Positions 7,421-13,005 of a stretch of 13,005 nucleotides of DNA are shown here, piece after piece. A program made the translations under genes and the position numbers. Position 1 is the first letter of the stretch. Every line of letters starts with the position of its first letter. The notes beneath the pieces were generated by a model. The model saw only the letters and a list, made by a program, of their open reading frames with translations. It searched no databases and was not told the origin of the DNA. This DNA is from a bacterium (GTDB lineage Bacteria; Chloroflexota; Dormibacteria; UBA8260; Bog-877). The stretch is taken from contig JAKAVU010000043.1 of NCBI GenBank assembly GCA_021817185.1, positions 1 through 13,005 of the forward strand, in the 5' to 3' direction.

Positions 7421-8460
7421 GTGAGCATCACCTTGATGGCGCGCCGCTCCGACATCGACCGGTAGCCCTCCGCGACCTCGGACAGGGGCAGCCTCATGTC
7501 GAAGTCCGTACTCGGATCGTACGAGCGAGCCACGATCCGCTCCACCAGATCCGGCAGGTAGTGACGCACCGGCGCGATCCCGGAGTGGACCCTCAGGTGG
7601 TGGCGAAAGAGGTCGAAGAGCGGGAGCGTGGGGGTGGTGTGGGGCACTCCCACGGCCCCGATCGTGCCTCCCTCCCGGGCCATGCCGATCGCCATCTCCC
7701 AGGACTCGGGGGTGCCGACCGCCTCGACCACATGCCTGGCTCCCAAACCCTCGGTCAGCTCCCGAACCCGGGCCACTCCGGCCGGGCCGCGGTCCTCGAT
7801 CAGGTCGGTGGCCCCGAATGATCTCCCGACCGCCTGTCGCGCCGGATTCCGACTCATCAGGATCACCCGCTCGGCGCCCAGGATCGCGCGCGCCCCCAGC
7901 ACCGCGCACAGGCCCACCGCCCCGTCACCGATGACGGCCACCGTCGCCCCCGGCCCGACATCCGCCAGCACGGCGCCGTGCAGGCCGGTGGCGGCGACGT
8001 CGGTAGCGGCCAGCAGGGCCGGCAGCAGCTCCTGATTGGCGGCGGACAGTCCACCCGGGACCGCCACCAGCGTTCCATCCGCCTGGGGAACCCTGACCGC
8101 CTCCCCCTGACCGCCGTCGGTGCCCGGGGCCCCGAAGGTGCCGCCGTTGACGCACGACGTCTGGAGTCCGTCCTGACAGGCCGGGCAGCTGTTGTCGCTC
8201 CATTGGAACGGGGCCACGACCAGGTCTCCCGGGGCGATCGAGGTGACCTCCTCCCCCACCTCCTCCACCAGGCCGATGAACTCGTGACCCAGCCGGGCCG
8301 GCACCGCCCGCTGAATGACGCCGCGGTAGGCCCAGAGGTCGGACCCGCAGACGCAAGAGAGAAGCACCCGGACGATGGCGTCGGTGGGTTCGACCAGGAC
8401 CGGGTCGGCCACCTCCTCCACGGTCACCTGTCCGGCGCCCCGATAGATAGCTGCTTGCAT
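7417..8460 (-). CDS. Zinc-dependent alcohol dehydrogenase family protein (MDR)
   Basis: A 347-aa medium-chain dehydrogenase. Catalytic zinc ligands are Cys38 (CVCGSDLW), His59-Glu60 (GHEF) and probably Asp154 (TDVAATG). The Rossmann motif GDGAVG is at 178-183. The second strand ends in SRN rather than an acidic residue, which suggests NADP(H) preference (inference). The structural zinc loop has Cys92, Cys95 and Cys103, but the third of the usual four Cys, expected near 98, is Gly. The ATG start has GAGGAG seven bases upstream, and this ribosome site overlaps the stop of the fusion gene only 11 bases away. It overlaps the M19 start by ATGA. It probably oxidises an alcohol or reduces an aldehyde or ketone in the cluster's pathway; the substrate is unknown. 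Confidence 0.9.
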   Translation of the reverse strand: MQAAIYRGAGQVTVEEVADPVLVEPTDAIVRVLLSCVCGSDLWAYRGVIQRAVPARLGHEFIGLVEEVGEEVTSIAPGDLVVAPFQWSDNSCPACQDGLQTSCVNGGTFGAPGTDGGQGEAVRVPQADGTLVAVPGGLSAANQELLPALLAATDVAATGLHGAVLADVGPGATVAVIGDGAVGLCAVLGARAILGAERVILMSRNPARQAVGRSFGATDLIEDRGPAGVARVRELTEGLGARHVVEAVGTPESWEMAIGMAREGGTIGAVGVPHTTPTLPLFDLFRHHLRVHSGIAPVRHYLPDLVERIVARSYDPSTDFDMRLPLSEVAEGYRSMSERRAIKVMLT

Positions 8461-8467
8461 TCGATAA

Positions 8468-8473
8468 CTCCTC
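8468..8473 (-). promoter_or_regulatory. Ribosome binding site of the dehydrogenase, overlapping the upstream stop
   Basis: GAGGAG on the - strand, seven bases before the ATG at 8458-8460. It shares bases with the TGA (8472-8474) of the fusion gene, so ribosomes ending the fusion would sit on it. This supports coupled expression of the two genes. Confidence 0.65.
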
Positions 8474-10613
8474 AGATTCGAACCGGTTCGCGGCGGGGTA
8501 CTGCCAGGATGCGCTCCACCAGCGCCCCATCGGCCAGGAGTTGCCGATCGCCGCCGACCGGCCCCACCAGCTGCAGGCCGATCGGCAGTCCCCGTTCTGA
8601 CCAGCCCCCCGGGAGCACCAGGGCCGGTGCCCCGACCACGTTGAACACGCCGGTGAACAGCCCCTCATCCCGCCCCTCCGCGGTGTCCACCGGGGGGGTG
8701 GTTGCGGGCGCGCAGAAGGGCACCGCCGGGGTGAGCAGGAGGTCCACCCTCGCCAGCTCAGCCTGAACGGCCGGCAGCAGCCGCTCGCGGCGGCTGAGGG
8801 CGCGGCGGTAGGCGGGCTCCTCCGCCTCGACCGCGGCTGTGAGCAGCCTCAGCGTCTCCGGGCCGAAGTGGCCGGGGTCGCGGCGCACCCGATCGCCGTG
8901 AACCTGGCCGGCCTCGAACAGGAAGATGTCGTCGAACAGAGACGCCAGCTCCTGGAGCGCCTCGTGAGGCATCTCGACCACCTCGCTGCCGGTGTCCGCC
9001 AGCATGCTGAGGGCACGGTTGAGAGTGGTCGCGACGTCCCGCTCCACCCGCCCCTGGTCCCAGCCGGGACCGAGGTATCCGATCCGCAGTCGCTCGCGCT
9101 GGACCGGGGCCGCCCCGGCGCACATCGCTTTGAACAGGAGGTCGGCTGTCGCCAAATCCCGGGCCAGGATCCCCACATCGTCCAGTGACGGGGCCAGGGG
9201 CTGCACCCCTTGCGCGCTCAGCCTGAGGTGGGACGGCTTGAACCCCACCACACCGCAGTAGGCCGCGGGGATCCGAACCGACCCGCCGGTGTCGGTCCCC
9301 AGAGCCATCTCGCAGACCCCAGCCCCGATCACGGCCGCCGAGCCCCCGCTGGAGCCCCCGGCGGTGCGGGTCAAGTCATAGGGGTTGCGGGTCTCGGGCA
9401 CCTGAGGATGGGTGGCCCCGGCCGCGTACTCAAGCATCGCCGTGGTGCAGAAGACATCCGCCGCGAGGGACCGCAACTGCGCCACCACCGCGGAGTCGGC
9501 GGCGGCGACCGGCCCGGCCATGGCGATGGGGTTGCCGTTGCCCCGGGCCAGCCCGGCCACATCGAAGATGTCCTTGACCGCCACCTGATGACCCAGCAGG
9601 GGGCCGCTCCGGGCCCGTCTGGGGGCCGAGATCAGGTTCACGATCGCGTGCAGAGGACGTCCCAAGCGCTCGGCACGCTCAAGGGCGGCCAGCAGTTTGA
9701 GGTTCGGCACCTCACAGGACCTCTCGTCGCGCTCGATGGCGTGGATCAGAGCCGCGGTGTGTTGCGTCAGGGGACCCCGCAGGACCCCGAGCTGACCGTC
9801 GACCTCGGTCCTTCGCCGCCGGACCACCAGGTCCCGATAGATGCCGCTGTGGGACTTGGCACTGTGGCGGTTGAAGTCCGCCAGCCGGGCCAGCGACCCC
9901 TCCAGATCGCCTGGCTCGAAGCCGTCGAAACCCTCTGGTTTGACCGGAGCCTGGGCCAGCACCTCGCGCGCCACCGCGAGCATCAGGGGACGCCACTCCT
10001 CCTGCTCCAGGGACTCCGCGATCGAGAGGTCCGAGACGGCCCCGGCGAAGAGCATCGCTCCGTACGCCTCCTTCCCCCACAGGAACCCCAGGATGTTGTC
10101 CGTCGCCTGAGCGTACGGGAGAGCGGCCACCAGCTCCCGGACCCTGGGGGTGATCCCCCGGGGTGGGAGCTCGCCGACCCGGAAGGTCCCGATGTTGCCC
10201 TGCATGATCCGCCCCGGTGCGATGAGGTCGGCCCCGAAGTTGACGAAGCTGGGGATGACCCGCTCGCGACCAACCACCGCAGCCAGAGTCTCGTTGTTGA
10301 GACCGTTCTGAAAGCTGACGACGTACCCGTCTGCGGCCAGCCGCCCACGGAGCGGCTCCGCCGCCTGGGCGGTGTGTTGGCTCTTCACCGCGATGGCCAC
10401 GTGGCGAAGCGCTGGCGGCAGCTGGTCCGGGGTAACCGCGCGCGCGGCGACCGTGAAGTTCACAACCGGGCCCTCGATGGTCAGGCCGTTGCGGTTGATC
10501 GCGGCGACATGGTCGACATCCGCGTCACAGAAGAGAACATCGTGCCCGGCCCGCACCATGTGGGCCCCGATGGTTCCGCCGATGGCGCCCGCGCCGATCA
10601 TGGTCAGCTCCAC
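8472..10613 (-). CDS. Ketopantoate reductase-like (PanE/ApbA) - amidase fusion protein
   Basis: A single 713-aa frame with two enzymes. Residues 1 to about 312 are PanE/ApbA-like: GxGxxG at 7-12, VKSQHT with Lys77, QNGLNN (102-107), Lys181 in LWGKEAYG at the place of the catalytic lysine, and RRTEVDG (268-273) from the C-terminal helical domain. PanE enzymes reduce 2-oxo-acids with NADPH. Residues about 318-713 are an amidase-signature hydrolase with the full Ser-cisSer-Lys triad: Lys347 (VAVKDIFD), Ser421 (GGSSGGS) and Ser445 (TDTGGSVRIPA). The amidase half (about 395 aa) is shorter than typical stand-alone members (about 450-500), and only some 35 residues separate the reductase end from Lys347. 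I chose GTG at 10611-10613, with AGGGGAGG just upstream and the Rossmann strand beginning at residue 2. The longer frame to 10775 has shadow composition. True PanE function in coenzyme A synthesis is unlikely here. Confidence 0.88.
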   Translation of the reverse strand: MELTMIGAGAIGGTIGAHMVRAGHDVLFCDADVDHVAAINRNGLTIEGPVVNFTVAARAVTPDQLPPALRHVAIAVKSQHTAQAAEPLRGRLAADGYVVSFQNGLNNETLAAVVGRERVIPSFVNFGADLIAPGRIMQGNIGTFRVGELPPRGITPRVRELVAALPYAQATDNILGFLWGKEAYGAMLFAGAVSDLSIAESLEQEEWRPLMLAVAREVLAQAPVKPEGFDGFEPGDLEGSLARLADFNRHSAKSHSGIYRDLVVRRRRTEVDGQLGVLRGPLTQHTAALIHAIERDERSCEVPNLKLLAALERAERLGRPLHAIVNLISAPRRARSGPLLGHQVAVKDIFDVAGLARGNGNPIAMAGPVAAADSAVVAQLRSLAADVFCTTAMLEYAAGATHPQVPETRNPYDLTRTAGGSSGGSAAVIGAGVCEMALGTDTGGSVRIPAAYCGVVGFKPSHLRLSAQGVQPLAPSLDDVGILARDLATADLLFKAMCAGAAPVQRERLRIGYLGPGWDQGRVERDVATTLNRALSMLADTGSEVVEMPHEALQELASLFDDIFLFEAGQVHGDRVRRDPGHFGPETLRLLTAAVEAEEPAYRRALSRRERLLPAVQAELARVDLLLTPAVPFCAPATTPPVDTAEGRDEGLFTGVFNVVGAPALVLPGGWSERGLPIGLQLVGPVGGDRQLLADGALVERILAVPRREPVRI

Positions 10614-10617
10614 TCGC

Positions 10618-10626
10618 AACCTCCCC
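10618..10626 (-). promoter_or_regulatory. Ribosome binding site setting the fusion gene start
   Basis: The - strand reads AGGGGAGGT, with its core about six bases before the GTG at 10611-10613. No comparable site precedes the ATG-frame extension further upstream, so this fixes the protein start right at the first beta strand of the Rossmann fold. Confidence 0.7.
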
Positions 10627-10632
10627 TGTCCA

Positions 10633-10650
10633 TCCGCCAGCCTCCGCCAG
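10633..10650 (-). repeat. Tandem 8-base direct repeat upstream of the fusion gene
   Basis: TCCGCCAG occurs at 10633-10640 and again at 10643-10650, exactly ten bases apart (CTGGCGGA on the - strand), directly upstream of the fusion ribosome binding site. It could be a same-face protein site or chance in GC-rich DNA. Confidence 0.3.
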
Positions 10651-10669
10651 CGGCCAGTCCTCGTCGACG

Positions 10670-10695
10670 GGGGTCGCGGCCGATGGCCGCACCCC
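10670..10695 (-). other. Hairpin in the fusion gene leader
   Basis: GGGGT-C-GCGGCC (10670-10681) pairs with GGCCGC-ACCCC (10685-10695): 11 base pairs with one bulged base and a 3-base loop. It sits 57 bases before the GTG, in the 252-base gap between the fusion and the amidohydrolase gene. It may act as a leader structure or processing site. Apart from this, the repeat above and the hairpin next to the amidohydrolase stop, I see no convincing promoter in the gap. Confidence 0.35.
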
Positions 10696-10815
10696 ACCTG
10701 TGTCTCCGGCCGCCCGCCGACCCGGTCACGAGCGGACCCTGGCCCGCTCTCATCCGGGCCCCGCCAAGCCGACACCGATCGGAAGACAGGGCCATTGAGC
10801 AGGGCCGGTCAGGCG

Positions 10816-10841
10816 GCGCCCGGGCCTCCGGCACCCGGCGC
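10816..10841 (-). terminator. Possible terminator after the amidohydrolase gene
   Basis: GCGCCCGGG (10816-10824) and CCCGGCGC (10834-10841) pair with one bulge around a 9-base loop, 25 bases beyond the amidohydrolase stop on the - strand. No T-run follows. The stop codon itself overlaps a perfect 10-base palindrome, GAGGCGCCTC (10858-10867). Confidence 0.35.
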
Positions 10842-10865
10842 TCGCAAACTGGGGCGCGAGGCGCC

Positions 10866-12116
10866 TCATCCGGTCACGCCTGCCGGCTGTCGCAGCACCT
10901 GGTCCGGGGCCAGAACCAGCTGGCCGCCCTTGATCACCACATCGACCGCCTCCAGGGTGGCCACATCCCGCAGGGGGTCCCCCGGGCATGCGACCAGGTC
11001 GGCGCGGGCGCCGGCTGTGATGTCCCCCAGCTCCCCCGCCCTGCGCAGCAGCGCCGCCGCCGCCACGGTCGCACTCCGAATCGCCTCCGCCGGCGTCATT
11101 CCGAGCTCGACCAGCAGCTCCAGTTCGCGGGCCTGGTTGAATTCGTCCCAGTAGAACGCCCCGACATCGGTGCCGAACACGATCGGCACCCCGGCCGCGC
11201 GACAGTTCTGGAACGACTGCCGCGGCTGCTCGCGGAGCGCCAGCAGCGTCGGCACCAGAGCAATCCCACGCTCGGCCATCGCATAAGCCGTGGCCGGCCG
11301 GATCGCGGTGCCGTGCTCGATGGAGTCGACTCCCGCCGCCACCGCCATATCAGTACCGGTGGCCGCCATGGCATGGGCCGCGACCGCCAACCCGCCTTCG
11401 TGGGCGACGTCGACCAAGGTTTGGAGCTCCGCCATGGTCCATGGCGGCGGCGAATCGGAGTAACCGTCCTCGTCGACGCGCACCCCGGTCCCCGAGGTCA
11501 CGTACACCTTGATCCAGTCCACTCCGCGGGAGATCTGCCGGCGCACCTCCCGACGGCAGCCCTCGACCCCATCGCACTCGGCGACTCCCACCGGGAATGC
11601 CCAGTCGGAGCGGTAGTTCGATATCGCGTAGGAGTGGGTGGCCCCGATGGCCGGACCCGCGACCTGCAGTCTGGGTCCGGGCAGAACCTCCTCCTCGACC
11701 GCCGCCCGCAGCGCCACATCCGCAAAGCCAGCTCCCTCCGTGCCCAGATCGCGGAGGGTGGTGAACCCATGCTCCAAGGCGATCCGTAGCGACCGCACCG
11801 CCCGGGCCACGCGGTGAGCCGGATCCTCCGCCAGGATCTGGTCCGCGTACTCCCCAGGGTCGTGGTTTCCCTGCAGGAAGATGTGAGTGTGGGCGTCCAC
11901 CAGTCCCGGTAACAGGCTTCTGTCACCGAGGTCGATCAGCGTGGCCGCCCCTGGCACGGAAGCGGTGACCTCAACGATCCGACCATCCTTCACCACCACC
12001 ACGGCATCGGTGATCCAGCGGCCGTGGGCCGCGTCCAATACCCGCTTGGACCGCAATGCCAGCAGGGGTGCCGGGTCGGGCCCCGGGCCATTCGCCGAAC
12101 CCCCGGGAAGAGTCAC
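10866..12116 (-). CDS. Amidohydrolase family protein (prolidase / imidazolonepropionase-like)
   Basis: A 416-aa metal-dependent hydrolase of the amidohydrolase superfamily. All metal-site residues are visible: His76-x-His78 in LVDAHTH, Lys203 in WIKVY (probably carboxylated and bridging two metals), His248 in AAHAM, His268 in SIEHG, and Asp317 in FGTD. The beta-sandwich is split between the N-terminus (about 20-70) and C-terminus (about 370-400), as usual. The branch with WIKVY includes Xaa-Pro dipeptidases and aryl-dipeptidases as well as uncharacterised cyclic-amide hydrolases. I chose GTG at 12114-12116 because GAGGTG lies six bases upstream. The alternative GTG at 12123-12125 would place that ribosome site inside the coding region. 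There is no signal peptide. It is the first enzyme gene downstream of the peptide-binding protein, after a 270-base structured gap. Confidence 0.9.
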   Translation of the reverse strand: MTLPGGSANGPGPDPAPLLALRSKRVLDAAHGRWITDAVVVVKDGRIVEVTASVPGAATLIDLGDRSLLPGLVDAHTHIFLQGNHDPGEYADQILAEDPAHRVARAVRSLRIALEHGFTTLRDLGTEGAGFADVALRAAVEEEVLPGPRLQVAGPAIGATHSYAISNYRSDWAFPVGVAECDGVEGCRREVRRQISRGVDWIKVYVTSGTGVRVDEDGYSDSPPPWTMAELQTLVDVAHEGGLAVAAHAMAATGTDMAVAAGVDSIEHGTAIRPATAYAMAERGIALVPTLLALREQPRQSFQNCRAAGVPIVFGTDVGAFYWDEFNQARELELLVELGMTPAEAIRSATVAAAALLRRAGELGDITAGARADLVACPGDPLRDVATLEAVDVVIKGGQLVLAPDQVLRQPAGVTG

Positions 12117-12122
12117 CCTAAA

Positions 12123-12129
12123 CACCTCT
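12123..12129 (-). promoter_or_regulatory. Ribosome binding site deciding the amidohydrolase start
   Basis: AGAGGTG on the - strand, six bases before the GTG at 12114-12116. An in-frame GTG overlaps this site (12123-12125) and would have no adequately spaced ribosome site of its own, so the shorter protein is preferred. Confidence 0.55.
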
Positions 12130-12230
12130 TCGGGCTGGACTTACGCGCCCCGACAGCGGCGCGCCGTCCCAAATCGAGCGGGGGCGGCCGCCAGCCGCCG
12201 CGGCAACACACCGGGCTCGGGGAGATTCGC

Positions 12231-12260
12231 GGAGCCGCCCAGCGGTCGGTGGGCGGCTCC
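12231..12260. other. Perfect 11-bp hairpin in the intergenic gap
   Basis: GGAGCCGCCCA (12231-12241) and TGGGCGGCTCC (12250-12260) pair perfectly around an 8-base loop. The next hairpin begins at the very next base. It could be a terminator, an attenuating or RNA-protecting structure, or part of a structured RNA between the binding-protein and amidohydrolase genes. Confidence 0.5.
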
Positions 12261-12284
12261 CGCCCTCCGTTCCCCCGGAGGGCG
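12261..12284. other. Perfect 9-bp hairpin abutting the previous one
   Basis: CGCCCTCCG (12261-12269) and CGGAGGGCG (12276-12284) pair perfectly around TTCCCC. No unpaired base separates it from the 12231-12260 hairpin, so the two could stack coaxially in RNA. Confidence 0.5.
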
Positions 12285-12317
12285 CCGAAGCCATGAGCAG
12301 GCGCGGCCGATCCCGCC

Positions 12318-12342
12318 CCACCCGAACCCCGCCTTCGGGTGG
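12318..12342 (-). terminator. Perfect 9-bp hairpin, likely terminator of the binding-protein gene
   Basis: CCACCCGAA (12318-12326) and TTCGGGTGG (12334-12342) pair perfectly around a 7-base loop, 44 bases beyond the stop of the substrate-binding protein gene on the - strand. The position suits a terminator, but no T-run follows, so it may instead stabilise the 3' end of the message. In the rest of the 270-base gap (12117-12386) I find no gene and no clear promoter. Confidence 0.4.
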
Positions 12343-12386
12343 CGGTGCGGCCCAACCCGGGCCTGGACGCGAGACTCTGGTTTGCC

Positions 12387-13005
12387 TCACCCCAGCGAGT
12401 ACTGCTGGGGATAGATGATGTCGAAGGGGTCCTGGGGCACCAGCCCCTTCAGGGAGCTCTTGTACATGGTGAGCTGGATGTTCCCCAGCGGCATGTACAG
12501 CACCGGCAGCTGCTCCGCCAGGTAGTTCTCGTAGCGGTGCAGGTCAGAGATCTCCGCGGCAGCATTGGGAGCGGTCTCGGTGGCGGCCACGTTGGCGTTG
12601 TTGGTCGGCGACGAGTATCCCCCGGAGTCGTCCACCGCCCCGGACACGAACAGCTCCTCCCCGGTGGGCAGGAAGTCTGGGCCATAGGTCCAGGTGAAGC
12701 TGAGCGCCACGTCCGCCAGGTCCCAGTCGTTGCAGGGCTTGGCCTTGCTGCAGCCATCCTGGATCGTGGACGCCACGTCCGCGGTGGACTCCTGGGAGAG
12801 GGTGAGGGAGATGCCAGCCTTGGCCTTCAGGGTTGACTGCAACGCTTCCATCTCGTTGGTCAGCTCCGGGGTGCCGCTCGAGTACAGCAGCCGGAAGTTG
12901 GCCTGCTGGTTGGCGGCGATCCCGGGCCCACACTGGCCGGGCCCCGTCCCCGGATGTTCGCAATAGCTGGTCCCTCCCGGTTCCACCTTCCAGCCGTTGG
13001 AGCTG
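12387..13005 (-). CDS. Peptide ABC transporter substrate-binding protein, C-terminal part (5' end outside window)
   Basis: The last 205 residues of a family 5 (DppA/OppA-type) extracellular binding protein; the frame is open at the right edge and ends in TGA at 12387-12389. The visible part has the pattern NGWKVEPGG, a Cys/Gly-rich loop with two Cys, NFRLLYSSGTPE, the repeated-substrate-lobe segment LTLSQES, and the ending LAEQLPVLYMPLGN... followed by LKGLVPQDPFD, typical of the C-lobe. The GTG at 12984-12986 is in frame but internal, because family features continue upstream of it. The mature protein would be secreted, often as a lipoprotein, and would deliver peptides or similar solutes to membrane permeases. 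No permease or ATPase gene lies downstream in the window; they would be expected beyond 13005. Ligand unknown. Confidence 0.88.
   Translation of the reverse strand, partial: SSNGWKVEPGGTSYCEHPGTGPGQCGPGIAANQQANFRLLYSSGTPELTNEMEALQSTLKAKAGISLTLSQESTADVASTIQDGCSKAKPCNDWDLADVALSFTWTYGPDFLPTGEELFVSGAVDDSGGYSSPTNNANVAATETAPNAAAEISDLHRYENYLAEQLPVLYMPLGNIQLTMYKSSLKGLVPQDPFDIIYPQQYSLG

Noticed and set aside
7421..7909. N-terminal extension of the M19 protein into the dehydrogenase gene
   Set aside because: The extension is antisense-like, Gly/Arg-rich and fully overlaps the dehydrogenase coding region. The ATGA overlap at 7417-7420 is the natural start.
8472..10613. The reductase half as the coenzyme A pathway enzyme PanE
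   Set aside because: No other pantothenate gene is nearby, the protein is fused to an amidase, and many PanE/ApbA-like proteins act on other 2-oxo-acids. A panE symbol would overstate what is visible.
10614..10775. N-terminal extension of the fusion protein to an upstream start
   Set aside because: The 54 extra residues are Arg/Gly/Pro-rich shadow-like sequence, and a strong ribosome site sits exactly before the GTG that begins the Rossmann fold.
9210..11789. An 859-codon open frame on the + strand, antisense to the fusion and amidohydrolase genes
   Set aside because: It runs across two well-supported genes and the gap between them, is rich in His, Gln, Arg, Gly and Pro in no recognisable fold, and reflects scarce stop codons on the antisense strand of GC-rich genes.
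12113..12390. Short open frames (80-90 codons) in the gap before the amidohydrolase gene
   Set aside because: They encode Arg/Pro/Gly-rich sequence, overlap perfect hairpins and have no ribosome binding site. They are more likely non-coding structured DNA.

Overview
The window is very GC-rich DNA with frequent GTG starts, AGGAGG-type ribosome binding sites and almost no intergenic space. The proteins (a class A penicillin-binding protein tail, a family 5 peptide-binding protein with a Gly/Cys-rich middle, many amidohydrolase-type enzymes) suggest a soil-type, high-GC bacterium from Actinomycetota or a related phylum such as Dormibacterota or Chloroflexota. No rRNA, tRNA or other marker pins the taxonomy. 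I see no insertion sequence, CRISPR array, phage gene or tRNA.

Layout: (1) 1-506, + strand, the 3' end of a penicillin-binding protein gene. It is convergent with everything else, with a short hairpin-capable gap at 507-555. (2) 556-12116, - strand, nine genes. Read in their own direction (high to low coordinate) they are: prolidase/imidazolonepropionase-like amidohydrolase; a ketopantoate-reductase-like plus amidase fusion protein; zinc-type alcohol dehydrogenase; M19-type dipeptidase; RraA/HMG-aldolase-type protein; SDR oxidoreductase; M20 dipeptidase; DUF885 metallohydrolase; aspartoacylase/succinylglutamate desuccinylase-like hydrolase. (3) 12117-12386, a gap packed with GC-rich perfect hairpins. 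(4) 12387-13005, - strand, the 3' end of a peptide ABC transporter substrate-binding protein gene that starts outside the window.

The - strand genes fall into tight blocks. Fusion, dehydrogenase, M19 and RraA are joined by an 11-nt gap, a 4-nt ATGA overlap and an 8-nt overlap. SDR, M20 and DUF885 are joined by a 14-nt overlap and a 4-nt ATGA overlap. Gaps of 98 to 270 nt separate the blocks, and each contains inverted repeats. The gene content reads as a scavenging module: a periplasmic binding protein captures a peptide or amide-containing compound, at least six hydrolases cut amide, peptide or acyl bonds, and two dehydrogenases, a PanE-like reductase domain and an RraA-type aldolase process the released oxo- or hydroxy-acids. 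The substrate cannot be read from the sequence.

The most unusual items are the single-chain fusion of a PanE-like reductase to a catalytically complete amidase (713 aa), an M19 dipeptidase whose HxD metal motif reads HxH, and the set of stacked hairpins at 12231-12342.
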